Assembly (NCBI GenBank): GCA_965153355.1
Contig: OZ231126.1
Coordinates: forward strand, 80,910,001-80,974,000
DNA from: Flaccisagitta enflata
Taxonomy: Eukaryota; Chaetognatha; Sagittoidea; Aphragmophora
Direction of reading: 5' to 3'
DNA length: 64,000 nt
Below are positions 1-11,843 of the stretch, piece by piece. The notes beneath the pieces were generated by a model. The model did not search any database. It was given only the letters and a program-made list of their open reading frames with translations, and was not told the DNA's origin. The translations under genes were made by a program, and so were the position numbers. Position 1 is the first letter of the stretch; each line of letters opens with the position of its first letter.

Positions 1-1100
1 AAATGGAAACAGAAAGGGAGTTGAGGAGAGGGGGAGAACAAAAGGAGGAGAAACACAGAAGGAAATGGAAACAGAAAGGGAGTTGAGGAGAGGGGGAGAA
101 CGAAAGGAGGAGAAACACAGAAGGAAATGGAAACAGAAAGGGAGTTGAGGAGAGGGGGAGAACGAAAGGAGGAGAAACACAGAAGGAAATGGAAACAGAA
201 AGGGAGTTGAGGAGAGGGGGAGAACGAAAGGAGGAGAAACACAGAAGGAAATGGAAACAGAAAGGGAGTTGAGGAGAGGAGAACGAAAGGAGGAGGAGAA
301 GCACAGGAGGAAAGGTGGGATCAAGGGAAACGGGAAACAGAAAGGGAGTTTAGGCGAGGAGGAGAGGAAAGGAGGAGAAACACAGAGGGAAATGGAAACA
401 GAAAGGGAGTTAGAGGAGAGGAGAAAATTCGTATGGAGGAGAAACACAGAAGGAAATGGAAAACTTGGAAGGGAAAAATGATGAACTGAAACCAATAAAC
501 TGCCATATGCAAAGGCGCGTTAGTGAGGGCCAAGGATCAAGGGAAACGGGAAACAGAAAGGGAGTTAGGAAACAGAAAGGGAGTTTAGGCGAGGAGGAGA
601 GGAAAGGAGAAGAAACACAGAGGGAAATGGAAACAGAAAGGGAGTTGAGGAGAGGGGAAGAACAAAAGGAGAAACACAGAAGGAAATGGAAACAGAAAGG
701 GAGTTGAGGAGAGGAGAACGAAAGGAGGAGAAACACAGAAGGAAATGGAAACAGAAAGGGAGTTGAGGAGAGGAGAACGAAAGGAGGAGGAGAACAACAG
801 GAGGAAAGGTGGGATCAAGGGAAACGGGAAACAGAAAGGGAGTTTAGGCGAGGAGGAGAGGAAAGGAGGAGAAACACAGAGGGAAATGGAAACAGAAAGG
901 GAGTTGAGGAGAGGGGGAGAACAAAAGGAGGAGAAACACAGAAGGAAATGGAAACAGAAAGGGAGTTGAGGAGAGGAGAACGAAAGGAGGAGAAACACAG
1001 AAGGAAATGGAAACAGAAAGGGAGTTGAGGAGAGGGGGAGAACAAAAGGAGGAGAAACACAGAAGGAAATGGAAACAGAAAGGGAGTTAAGGGGAGGGGG
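1..1100. repeat. 62-bp purine-rich minisatellite array
   Basis: The unit beginning AAATGGAAACAGAAAGGG recurs at 1, 63, 125 and 187, so the period is 62 bp. It then continues with indel-bearing variants to about 1100. One strand is almost pure purine. The array enters from the left window edge, so its full size is unknown. Long open frames on both strands here are products of the repeat and are not genes. It lies in what should be an intron of the PCBP gene. Confidence 0.9.
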
Positions 1101-2152
<1,052 letters not shown>

Positions 2153-2376
2153 AAAGCGCGCGATAACAGGAGTAAGAAAAGGAATCGATTCGGCTGATGT
2201 ATAGAAATTGTTTCTAGATATTTACGAGTTCACGTAGTTGCCTTACCAATGTGATCGTTTGCATATCAGCAAGCCGTTAGCCCCCTAAAAATCAGACAAT
2301 GCAACAATGGTTTGTTAGAGTGAATGTAGATTGTATTGTTTTTTGTTTTTTTTTATTGTAGGGGAAATGAATCATA

Positions 2377-2635
2377 GAGCCTGTTTCTACTCGAGACAAT
2401 CGCGTTTTGAAAAGGCCACTCGCTCGCTCGCTCGCTTGCACCACTCACTCTGCTAACTTACTCTGCAGCGCTTCGCTGCGCTACACTGGCTTCGCTCGCT
2501 TGCTCCATTCATACACTTGCTCACTCACTTCGCTCACTCCCTCATGGGACAGTTGTAATTCCTGACTATGTGTTCATGCTGAAAACGCAGTCAACGGGAA
2601 CATTCGCGTTTGTTGTCCTCATTAAAAACACGCCC
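2377..2635. mobile_element. GGGCGTGTTT-ended MITE, copy 1
   Basis: A 259-bp element whose ends are inverted (GAGCCTGTTTCTA at left, AAAACACGCCC at right). It is flanked by the direct 3-bp repeat ATA (2374-2376 and 2636-2638). The interior has GCTCGCTC/CACTCACT runs and a CCCTCATGGGACAGTT block shared with copies at 20978, 30896 and 42338. GGG-type ends with a 3-bp A/T target duplication suggest PIF/Harbinger-like mobilisation, which is an inference. No transposase is present. Confidence 0.75.
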
Positions 2636-2672
2636 ATAATTATCCTCACGAATCTCACTATAAATATCTTTT

Positions 2673-3749
2673 AGTCGTGTGCACGCGACTCTACAACCCG
2701 CTTTGTCCGTCGGTTGGTCGGTTGGTCCGTCGGTCACACTTTACTTCTTTTTATGATCTTATTACTTTGACCTCCTTGCTCCAGCCCAAATGGTCTGGTG
2801 ACCTCAAATATGGCCCCTGCCCACCCACAGCGGCGTAGGGCAGGAAAATGGGCAGGGGCGTCAGGCCCCAATCTGTGTCCGACTCAAAACTGTGTCCGAC
2901 TTACTATATAAATACCTTTATCCACATAACAGTTAAAAAGCAGTAAGTAAATAACATGTAATTTAAGCATTGCAGGAGAGGGGTGCATATTCAAAGACAG
3001 AGGAAGAACTTGAGATGTCTTTTGATTATTCAAAAAAATCAGAACAGGTAAAATCTTTATGATTTTTTTATTCATTTTTGAAAAAAAAAAATTTCAGAAT
3101 GAAGTGCTTGTGAAAAAAAAAATCCATAAGATGAAAAAAAATATCAGTTGAAAAAAATACATAAAAGGAAAAAAGATTCTAAAAGATAAAAAAAATGTTG
3201 AGTTGTAAAAAAGTGAAATTTAGCAAAAAAAAAAATTTGATTAAAAAGTTTTCAATATTTTCATTCATCATAATGATTAAGATAACTTACTGATATTAAC
3301 CTGTGTGCCTCCCCTGGCCATTTTTTCCTGGTAGGAATCCATTTCAATAACATTTATTTCTTTCTTCTCCTATTTTGTTATTCTTTTTTTTTCTACCATA
3401 TTTCTCAGGACAAAACAACCTTATTTTACCTTTTTTTTATTTTTATTTTTTTCTTTCTTTTTCTCATATCTCTTTTCTTCTTTTCATTTTTTTCCCTTCA
3501 CATCTTCTTCTTCTTTCTTTCTTTCTTCTTTCTTTCTTTCTCTCTTCTTTCATTCATACTCTTTCTTTCATACTCCTTCTTTCATATTCTTTCTTTCATA
3601 CTCTTTCTGTCTTTCTTTCTTTCTTTCTTTTTTTCTTTCTTTCTTTCTTTCTTTCTTTTTGTCTTTCTTTCTTTCTTTTTTCATTTTTTATTTTTCTAAA
3701 AACTTTTTTTTTCATGTCCTATTTGCTGTTTTTTTTTTCAACCTCTTTT

Positions 3750-3780
<31 letters not shown>

Positions 3781-3923
3781 GAATAATTATGTAAGAATAC
3801 TATCTGTGTCCGACTGCCATCTGCGTCCAACTGTAGGGGCGTCAGCTGACGCCCCTGACGCCCCTCCTCCTACGCCGCTGCCCACCCATATACGATTTCG
3901 GTAGCCGTGTATCCGGCCTTGCT
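2673..3923 (+). mobile_element. Sub-TIR family element, interrupted by a hAT-like insertion
   Basis: The left end is TTTTAGTCGTGTGCACGCGAC, then CTACAACCCGCTTTGTCCG and a GTCGGTTGGTCG run. The block 'CCCAAATGG..GTGACCTC..ATGGCCCCTGCCCACCCA' follows. The right end, GTAGCCGTGTATCCGGCCTTG, lies beyond the 1053-bp insertion at 2828-3880. The same block order without that insertion is seen near 54.4 kb. Confidence 0.75.
2828..3880. mobile_element. hAT-like non-autonomous element with 8-bp target duplication
   Basis: The element begins CAGCGGCGTAGG and ends CCTACGCCGCTG, a 12-bp perfect terminal inverted repeat. It is flanked by identical 8-bp repeats CCCACCCA (2820-2827 and 3881-3888). An 8-bp duplication with CAG...CTG ends and a GGCGTAG core is the hallmark of hAT transposons. 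Inside are subterminal GGGGCGTCAG inverted segments, A-rich sequence, a (CTTT)n stretch (about 3505-3680) and a poly-T tract (to 3780). There is no transposase reading frame, so it is non-autonomous. Confidence 0.85.
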
Positions 3924-5132
3924 TCCTTAACGCTACTTAATAGATATGCCCACAAAAGTGATTGTACTAATCCTAGATGCAAAGACAAGAAACATCACTT
4001 ATAGTACTACAGTATTAAGCTCAAGCTAACTCAGTTTGGTTTGGTTAGGTTAGGTTGAGGTTAGGTTAGGTTAGGTTAGGTTAGGTAAGGTAAGGTTAGG
4101 TTATAATCATGCAGTCTCTATAAAACTTTTTTTTTCTTTCCCTGACTAAAAATAAGCCTCTTCACTAAACAAACTCTAATTTCTATAGTCCTACTGATTC
4201 TGTCAAGACTTCATTGTCTTGATGGGCGACCTCACGGTCTTACTGATTGTCTCCCTCGGGGGACCTGCTGTCCTTCCTTGGCTGTATTTATTGTAGCCAT
4301 GGTCGTATTAATACTGTATTTACAATTGTAAGTCATAAAGAAAACAAATTAGTAATTTATACGTACAAATGAACAAATGTCTCGTCAACCCTATTTGCAG
4401 CTTAAATCAGATTCCTATTAATTTGCATAGTAAACTCTTTTTCTTTTTTTTTCTTTTTTTTTTTTTTTTTTTTTTTTGAATAATTATGTAAGAATACTAT
4501 CTGTGTCCGACTGCCATCTGCGTCCAACTGTAGGGGCGTCAGCTGACGCCCCTGACGCCCCTCCTCCTACGCCGCTGCCCACCCATATACGATTTCGGTA
4601 GCCGTGTATCCGGCCTTGCTTCCTTAACGCTACTTAATAGATATGCCCACAAAAGTGATTGTACTAATCCTAGATGCAAAGACAAGAAACATCACTTATA
4701 GTACTACAGTATTAAGCCCAAGCTAACTCAGTTTGGTTTGGTTAGGTTAGGTTGAGGTTAGGTTAGGTTAGGTTAGGTTAGGTAAGGTAAGGTTAGGTTA
4801 TAATCATGCAGTCTCTATAAAACTTTTTTTTTCTTTCCCTGACTAAAAATAAGCCTCTTCACTAAACAAACTCTAATTTCTATAGTCCTACTGATTCTGT
4901 CAAGACTTCATTGTCTTGATGGGCGACCTCACGGTCTTACTGATTGTCTCCCTCGGGGGACCTGCTGTCCTTCCTTGGCTGTATTTATTGCAGCCATGGT
5001 CGTATTAATACTGTATTTACAATTGTAAGTCATAAAGAAAACAAATTAGTAATTTATACGTACAAATGAACAAATGTCTCGTCAACCCTATTTGCAGCTT
5101 AAATCAGATTCCTATTAATTTGCATAGTAAAC
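3781..5132. repeat. 697-bp tandem duplication, two near-identical copies
   Basis: Positions 3781-4435 reappear at 4478-5132 (offset 697), each preceded by a poly-T tract. By eye I found only two substitutions (near 4018/4715 and 4286/4983). The unit includes the right end of the hAT-like element, the GTGTATCCGGCCTTG end of the surrounding sub-TIR element and a TTAGG tract. The duplication is therefore younger than both insertions, or it is an assembly artefact. Confidence 0.9.
4041..4101. repeat. TTAGG-type short array (second copy at 4738-4798)
   Basis: About ten GGTTA units with one GGTTGA and two GGTAA variants. The array is duplicated with the surrounding 697-bp unit. TTAGG is the usual arthropod telomere repeat, but interstitial tracts like this are common and it is not a telomere here. 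Confidence 0.8.
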
Positions 5133-5525
5133 AGAACACCAGTGCCCACAGGGCAGGGGATTTCCTGTTGGAAAGCTGGATTTATGATTATTTGTGGAAT
5201 CACTGTTTTGACATCGGTATTATATATTAGTTTCCACCACTCCAGGTCAGGGCTGCAGAAAGTGGCCGAGCACGCGAGCGGCGCTCGTAGGAAGCGAGCT
5301 GGGCCAGTAGGAAGGAGAGGAAGGGGAAGAAAAAAAGTTTTAAAAGAAAAAGAAGAAAAACAAGTAAAAGAAAAATTTAGAGGTAAAAATAAAGGAAAAG
5401 AAAAAGAAAAGCAGGCAAGTTATGTGTCTTTATTTTTCAGAATTCTTTTTATATATATGTGTGCATGTGTGTGTGTGTTTCTCTGTCTCTGTCTCTCTCC
5501 CTGTCTTTGTCTGTCTCTGTTTGTT

Positions 5526-5651
<126 letters not shown>

Positions 5652-5841
5652 TGTTTGTTTCTTACTTAAAAGAATGGAACCCGTCCTAATTTGCTAATAG
5701 AAAAATTAGTAGTTTGGCATCAGGTGGAAAAAATTATGTTAAAAAACAATACAAAAATTTTATTTCTCACTATTTAGAAATTGCAAAAAATTTTTAAAAA
5801 AGTGATATGCCAGTGCAATTTATTATTTCTAATACTAAATA

Positions 5842-6007
5842 ACAAGGCCGGATATCAAAGTCGCGGGCGGGCAGGGGCCATATGTGAGGTCACCAGCCCA
5901 TTTGGGCAGGAGCAGTAGTGTAAAAAAAATAGAATAAAAAAAAGTAAAAGGTGACTGACCGACCAACCCATGGTTAAAGCGTGTTGTAGAGTCACGTGCA
6001 TGCGACT
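5842..6007 (-). mobile_element. Sub-TIR family element nested in hAT-like element 2
   Basis: On the reverse strand it reads from the hairpin AGTCGCATGCACGTGACT (right) through a GGTCGGTCAGTC run. The CTGCTCCTGCCCAAATGGG block follows, then the GATATCCGGCCTTGT end at 5842. It is complete at both ends. Confidence 0.8.
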
Positions 6008-6119
6008 AAAAATTATCAATCAAGAAAAAATGAAAACTTTACGCGCTTCAATAGGAAGATAAACAGGGGCAAATTGTGCTCGTAGGAAGCAAAAAATTTT
6101 CTGCAGCCCTGCTCCAGGT

Positions 6120-6672
6120 ATTAGTCACTATTCATATTATGATTTTGATTTTTTTATGGATGGTGGTTATGTTTAACTTTTCGTCAGTCTACATGAAAAC
6201 AGAGAAATTTCACAATGCCTTCTCTATCATTAATGGAATGCTTGGAAACAAAAAATATTTCAATTAATAGACGCTTATTTATTCTTTTTTTCCTACGTTA
6301 CAGAATTTTATTGATAGACGTACTTGTACATCATGTTTTTGTTTTTATATTGATGCCCTGATTTAAGTTATTGTAGATATTGTTCTTTTTATCAGCGTAT
6401 TCGTACGTCATGCCATTTGCCTGTTGATCGTTTTCTAATTTTTGCATGAATTTGTACATTTTGTGTTTTATCTTTTTCTATCTCATCTTTATCCTGCATT
6501 TGTGACTTTAATCACGAGGGTCGACATGAACAAGCCCGTCGATGTCCTAAACTAAAAAATAGAAAGTATACCACTATTTGACATGAAGGGCTTAAGCATG
6601 GTCCTCCCCCGCTGATCCATTGCTATATTGTTGTTATACGCGCATTTGGGGAAAATAAAACTGTGATATGAT
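6120..6672. other. AT-rich intronic sequence
   Basis: This stretch contains short open frames without conserved features, and no convincing exon or repeat. It continues directly from the 8-bp target site of the upstream hAT-like element. Confidence 0.5.
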
Positions 6673-6866
6673 ATGAATACACGGCCACAAGTTGCGGACG
6701 GGTGGGCAGGGACGGATATGCGGGTTATCCCACTTGTCGACTCATGCTGACGGACGGACCGCCGACGGACCAATGGACGGACCAACGGACGGACCAACGG
6801 ACGGACGAACGGACGGACCAACGGATGGACGGACAAAGCCTCTTATAGAGTTGCGTGTTCGCAACT
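6673..6866 (-). mobile_element. Sub-TIR family element (AGTTGCG subfamily, 3' end degraded)
   Basis: Read on the reverse strand it begins AGTTGCGAACACGCAACT and continues CTATAAGAGGCTTTGTCCGT. A GTCCGTTGGTCC run follows, then CCCTGCCCACCCGTCCGCAACT. It ends in GGCCGTGTAT, with the terminal CCGGCCTTG lost. The 5' motif AGTTGCGAAC matches the 3' GTCCGCAACT as an inverted repeat with one mismatch. Confidence 0.78.
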
Positions 6867-6904
6867 AAAAAGTACACGCAAAATACATGAGTTCATTGAG
6901 TTGT

Positions 6905-7205
6905 GAGCAAAATCATGTGTCATATTATATCATGGTTCAGTTGGCTACTGACTATTTGATTACTATAAGACAAAACAAAATCCATGTACCATTTCATCAT
7001 TCCATGCAATAATTTCTTTATAAAATCATGTCATAAAATGTCATGATTCAGTTGGCTAATGACTATTTAGTTGGTAAAAGACAAAACAAAATCCATGTTC
7101 CACTTAATCATTCCATGTAACAATTCCATGTAATCATGTCGTGTTATGCCATGATTCAGTTGGATATTGACTATTTAAGTATCAAAAGACAAAACAAAAG
7201 CCATG
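6905..7205. repeat. Three imperfect copies of a ~110-bp unit
   Basis: The phrase CATG(A/G)TTCAGTTGGCTA..TGACTATTT recurs near 6931, 7042 and 7150. Each is followed by AGACAAAACAAAATCCATGT. This is a short tandem array with no coding content. Confidence 0.7.
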
Positions 7206-7296
7206 TACCTTCGTTGAAATATCTCCTTTTTGCGACCCGGCGGGATGTGAGATACGGTAGCTGCATATATGCGTGGGAGGCGGAGGTGGTGACGAA

Positions 7297-7402
7297 TAAT
7301 GGCGGTGGTGGCGGTGGTCGTGGCGGTGGTCGTGGCGGTGGCGGCAGCGGTGGCGACGGCGGTCGTGGCAGCGGTGGCGATGGTGGCGGCTGTAAATGGT
7401 GG
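7297..7402. repeat. GGTGGC-type G-rich microsatellite
   Basis: Imperfect GGTGGCGGTGG/TCGTGGCGG units, potentially G-quadruplex forming. A glycine-rich reading across it has no supporting context and is not called as a gene. Confidence 0.75.
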
Positions 7403-7539
7403 GGGCAGCGAGGGAAGAGGTATTGTTTCCCTCCCAAACAAAATTTCCTCCCCGCAAAGTCGTTTTGCGAGTAACCGAAGGAAATTTGTGGAAAACGCGC
7501 TGTACACCAAGAGTCGTTACGGCACTGTTTACCTCACTC

Positions 7540-7940
<401 letters not shown>

Positions 7941-8921
7941 CTGGTTCTGTTTCCCTCTTTATTCTCCCAAATCACGTTTGGGTCGGTTTTTTTATTCACG
8001 AAAAAGAGGGAAAAAATTCGGTCCGATATTTTGTTGGAGAGAATTTCAGGATTGAGGATTGCTTCCATTTCCAATCTTCATTCTTGCTGGCCTTTCACGA
8101 AACTTCTCTAGACTTTCAACCACATCACAATTTCACAACCTCACGGCCTCCTCACTGCCATTACTACAGACATCAACCTCACACCAACCTCCCCTTCTTT
8201 CCTTTCCCTCCCCTACTCCCCTTTCCTTCCCCCAAAATGGTACAATTACAAATGGAATTACGGTGCGGAGAAGGTCAGGCAACTCTTGGTCAAATGGTCA
8301 ACCGCGGTCAAACGTTTTTTCATTTTGTCGCATGAACGCGCACGCAAATATATCTTGTTTTCTGGTTTTAAGATTAGTCGATTAGACAGTTGGTTTGTAG
8401 GTTGGTTGGTTGGTATCTTGGCAATTGGTTGGTTGGTTGGTGATTGGTTGGTTGGTAGGTTGGTTGGTTGGTCGGTCGGTAGGTTGGCAATTGGTTGGTG
8501 ATTGGTTGGTTGGTTGTTAGGTTGGTAATTGGTTGGTTGGTTGGTTCACCACTATAAGCTGTAAAACTGAACATCGACTGAACGAACGCTGATTTAAAGA
8601 TTTTTTAAAAGCATTATGAAAAGTACCACTGATTCCATGGTTGTTGTTATTGTCGTCGTTGCCTTCGTCTATGTTTTTTGTCGATGCCATGTTGTTGTTG
8701 TCATCATTTGTTGTCGCAATTTTTACTCTGGTCGTAACAAAGCTTGGAAGTGTTGAAAACAACAAAAGTTTTGCCAGAAACAACAAAAGTTGTGCCCGAT
8801 CCATTTTAACAACAATGTTGTTCCGGGGCCATTTCCATTGACCGGACAAAATGTCAACGCCAAAAACAAAAATAAAAAGACCAACAACGATTTACGTTTT
8901 CTTTTTCTCTCTCTCTTCCAG
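7941..8921. other. Intron sequence before the first PCBP exon, with (TTGG)n array
   Basis: Mixed sequence holds a GGTTGGTT array at about 8394-8556 and several CAACAAAAGTTG-like short inverted motifs near 8755-8820. It ends in a pyrimidine tract and CAG acceptor at 8919-8921. KH1 and KH2 exons were not found here or further upstream in the window. Confidence 0.6.
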
Positions 8922-9053
8922 TCGCCCCCAAAAGGCACGACGATTCCATACCGGCCCAAGCCGGCGATCGGCCCGATCATCTTCGCCGGTGGGGCGGGAC
9001 AAGCAGCCTACGCACTCGCAGCTCAACAGTTCGCCATACCTCAGCCACATGAT
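8922..9053 (+). CDS. PCBP: PCBP exon: start of the linker between KH2 and KH3
   Basis: This 132-nt, phase 0-0 exon encodes 44 residues starting SPPKGTTIPYRPKP. That is the signature just after KH2 in poly(rC)-binding proteins (PCBP1-4, Drosophila mushroom-body expressed). The family consensus is ...LESPPKG.TIPYRPKP...PVIFAGGQA...QYAIP.PDLTKL. The exon then reads IFAGGAGQAAYALAAQQFAIPQPHD. It has a strong acceptor (CTCTCTCTCTTCCAG) and donor (GAT|GTAAGT). PCBPs bind C-rich single-stranded RNA and control mRNA stability, splicing and translation. KH1 and KH2 exons must lie upstream of this window. Confidence 0.92.
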
Positions 9054-9099
9054 GTAAGTTTTAAAATGAGAGACCCAATAACACAAAAGAAATTTCTAG

Positions 9100-9525
9100 T
9101 CGCGTGCTACGTGACTCTATAAGCCACTTTTCGGTCCATCCGTCAGTCCGTAGCTCACAATGTAATGTTGATAAGGGTTTCAATGGACATTCGCTAGAAA
9201 TTGAATGGAGGCGAGTATTGACACAATTTTTTCTTTCAACAAGAGCTCTAAAATGGTAAAGAACGCCATGTTTAGCTTAAACAATTGGCGTTTTGCGCAG
9301 GTACAACTGCCAACCTTCATATTTTATATGTTTGGCTTATCTTTTTTTTTATGTAGTAATTTGCGAAGAATAAGGCAAAATAAAAACGCTGCCTGATGCG
9401 GTCAAGAGTCTAGTTTCCTTTAAAAAATCCGTGTTCCTCTACATGAACTTTTTTTTGCAAGTCCACCTAACTTAACACTACGCGTAGGTCCGTCGGTCCG
9501 TTGGTCCGTCTGTCACAAAACACTT
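9100..9525 (+). mobile_element. Degraded sub-TIR family fragments
   Basis: AGTCGCGTGCTACGTGACT followed by CTATAAGCCACTTTTCGGTCC at 9100 is a 5' end. Near 9480, CGCGTAGGTCCGTCGGTCCG resumes a microsatellite of the same type. The matching 3' ends are not contiguous, so these are partial copies. Confidence 0.55.
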
Positions 9526-9529
9526 TTTT

Positions 9530-9657
9530 AGGTGCGACAAAGCAATTCTATAACTGGCTGTGTCCGTTGGTTGGTCGGTCGGTCTGTCGGTTGGTCTGTA
9601 ACGCATTTGTTTGACGATCCACACGTCGCACCTTATTGGCCTACTTGGCGTTGTTTA
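9530..9657 (+). mobile_element. Sub-TIR family element, AGGTGCGAC subfamily
   Basis: The 5' motif AGGTGCGAC at 9530 has its inverted copy GTCGCACCT at 9625-9633. That is followed by TATTGGCC..TTGGCGTTGTTT. The interior is CTATAACTGGCTGTGTCCG plus a TTGGTCGGTCGG run. A second copy of the same subfamily lies at 27056-27186. Confidence 0.85.
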
Positions 9658-9680
9658 TACTTTTAAACATTGGAGAATAC

Positions 9681-9765
9681 ACTGGACTGGACTGGACTGG
9701 ACTGGACTGGACTGGACTGGACTGGACTGGACTGGACTGGACTGGACTGGACTGAACTGGACTGG
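9681..9765. repeat. (GGACT)n pentanucleotide array
   Basis: About 17 GGACT units with one GAACT variant. It is followed by GGATTGCCTTGTATCCGCCC, a sub-TIR-family 3' end, so the array probably sits inside a degraded family copy. Confidence 0.9.
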
Positions 9766-9835
9766 ATTGCCTTGTATCCGCCCTTGTGAACTAATTGGAT
9801 CCTGACTTTTTTTATATCTGTTTGTTATTCCAAAG

Positions 9836-9914
9836 CTCACCAAATTACAGCAGCTCGCTCTGCCTCATGCCCTCGTTCCTGGTCAGGGTCTTAACCCAGC
9901 TGGACTCCCAAATG
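9836..9914 (+). CDS. PCBP: PCBP exon: LTKL linker segment
   Basis: This 79-nt exon continues the frame across a phase-0 intron: ...PQPHD|LTKLQQLALPHALVPG. It matches the PCBP linker motif DLTKLHQLAMQ. It ends AAT G|GTAAGT (phase 1). The acceptor is TTTGTTATTCCAAAG. Confidence 0.9.
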
Positions 9915-10900
9915 GTAAGTCAAAACTGAATTCTTTGTCTTCCACCCAAAGTGTCCAAAGTGAAAAAAAACTTTTTTCATCGCATGTACATTTTCATTGT
10001 TTTTTTTTCTTGTTACCAGTTAATTCCATTTTCTTGCGTACTAGTCTTTCTTTATCAAACATGAATAGCAATTGTATGTGTCTCATTTTTCTTGAATTTA
10101 GTTGCTACAGCGTAAAGAATCTATAATGCAAATCTGCAGGAAATTTGCCAAACTTCTTTTCGTTTCAAAAAGAGATAAACTATTCTTTAAATAATCATCA
10201 AAACCTATTTGGCCAAACTGATAATGTACGCTTGGAAAATGGAATTCATTTGCATTCTCACACAATCACAACAACCATGTTTGAATAAGATGCATCGATT
10301 CACTAATTTGGGCAACTTTCCATCTCTCAAAAAAAACAGCCTCTTCCACGAAAACATATGATATGATATGAAGAAAGATTATTTGAAAAAGGCTTTAATG
10401 CCTTTAGACTAGATGATGAAAAAAATTCAATGGAAATAGAAAATGTTGACTTGAAAGAAAACAGAAAGATTTTAGTATTTCATAAAAATGATCATGAATT
10501 ATTGCAGATGCGTATGATATGATCTGAGAAGGTTTTTCTTTAGTATTCATTTTTTATACATGGCAAAGAGGCATTTTTGAGAGATGTTAAATACAAATGA
10601 GGGCGTTTGATTTACCATTCATCATCTAACACCTGTACACAATTTTTTTTCAAAACATAGTAAGCAATAAAAGTGTGAAAAAACACACTTCTAGTCAGCC
10701 TACTACGATGAAACTTTTACTGTTGTAAACAGGAGTTAGCTGCGGTAAAATTTTTGTCTAGAGGTGTCTTTTTCATACATTTTTATGCTTGCGATGTTTT
10801 GATTATATCATGTATCCAGGTGTTACCATTTTATCATCCATCATTTCTTTTTCCTTTTTCCAAATTTTGATTATAAATTTCAATCATGTATTCATTTAGA
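9915..10900. other. AT-rich PCBP intron
   Basis: No further exon, structured repeat or transposon was recognised. The phrase ATGATCATGAATTATTG followed by AGATG occurs at about 10488 and again near 22409, so a low-copy dispersed repeat may be present. Confidence 0.5.
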
Positions 10901-11065
10901 ACAAGGCCGGATACACGGCCAATACCAGTCGCGGACGGGTGGGCAGGGGCGGAAATGCATGTTTTCCCCACTTTTCGACTCGTGTTCACGGACCGACCGA
11001 CCAACCGACCAACCGACCAACCGACGGACGGACAAAGCCTCTTATAGAGTCGCTTGTCCGCGACT
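10901..11065 (-). mobile_element. Sub-TIR family element, complete
   Basis: On the reverse strand it runs AGTCGCGGACAAGCGACT, CTATAAGAGGCTTTGTCCG and a GTCGGTTGGTCGG run, then CGCCCCTGCCCACCC, GTCCGCGACT and GGCCGTGTATCCGGCCTTGT. The first ten bases and the subterminal copy are exact inverted repeats. Confidence 0.88.
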
Positions 11066-11123
11066 AAAAAGCATCATTTTCTGCGATAAGATTCTCATTC
11101 ATCTTTTCCCTTCCACTTTCAGT

Positions 11124-11584
11124 CAGTGGACAAAACACTATATGTGTATATATCATATCATTGACTTTGATCCAATTTACTGGTAATAAATAAAATGTTG
11201 TACAGTGGAACCCCGCAATTACAGACCCGCTTTTATAAGTTCCCCATCAATAAAGGTCAATGTTTTTAGATCCAAAATGATAGTTTTCAATGTGATTTCA
11301 CCTTTCTTTAGAGGTAAACCTGAGATAAAGGTGAAAAATCTTTAGTCTCAATGGGACCGCTGAGGCGGGGTCCAACTGTATGCAATAATCAGTTGTTAAA
11401 ATTGCTACTGGCTATGATAAACAAACTGTTGTATGCAACAACTAGTTGCTAGAACTGCAACTGTAACATTACAACTAGATATTACATCAATGACCAATTG
11501 TTACAAATAACATTTTTTTAATTATCCACAAGTTAGATCAAAGCCAATGGTATTATACATACACATATAGTGTTTTGTCCACTG
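11124..11584. mobile_element. Foldback element with CAGTGGAC ends, hosting a pogo-like MITE
   Basis: The left arm is CAGTGGACAAAACACTATAT.. and the right arm is ..ATATAGTGTTTTGTCCACTG. They pair over about 45-50 bp with a few mismatches. The interior carries the MITE at 11203-11378 and unique AT-rich sequence. No clear target duplication is visible. Confidence 0.78.
11203..11378. mobile_element. pogo/Tigger-like 176-bp MITE
   Basis: The ends are CAGTGGAACCCCGC and GCGGGGTCCAACTG. They are flanked by TA on both sides (11201-11202 and 11379-11380). The CAGTnGAACCCCG type of end and TA duplication fit Tc1/mariner-superfamily pogo-like MITEs. A degraded relative is at about 26410-26589. Confidence 0.8.
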
Positions 11585-11843
11585 AATGATGAAAAAAGAA
11601 AACAGAATTAATCATCTTTCGACAAAGTTTTTTTTCTTCTCAACTTTCTCTCAACTTTCTCTCTCTCTCTATTCCATTGATTACGTTTCATATTATTTTC
11701 ACTTCTTCTTCCTTTTTCGGTTTTTATATTTTTCCTCCTTCGTATTTTCATCTTTCACTCAAAAACACACAAAAAAACAAACAACCAACTTCACTCTCTT
11801 TCTCTTGGCTATTTTGGATACAACGTCACATTGGTCATTGCAG

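Noticed and set aside
5142-5420. Possible exon after AGTAAACAG reading MPTGQGISCWKAG..
   Set aside because: It crosses the terminus of the hAT-like element at 5248 and runs into a CT microsatellite; no family match.
8234-8335. Upstream PCBP exon candidate (MVQLQMELRCGEGQATLGQM)
   Set aside because: No KH1/KH2 similarity, and no donor in phase with 8922.
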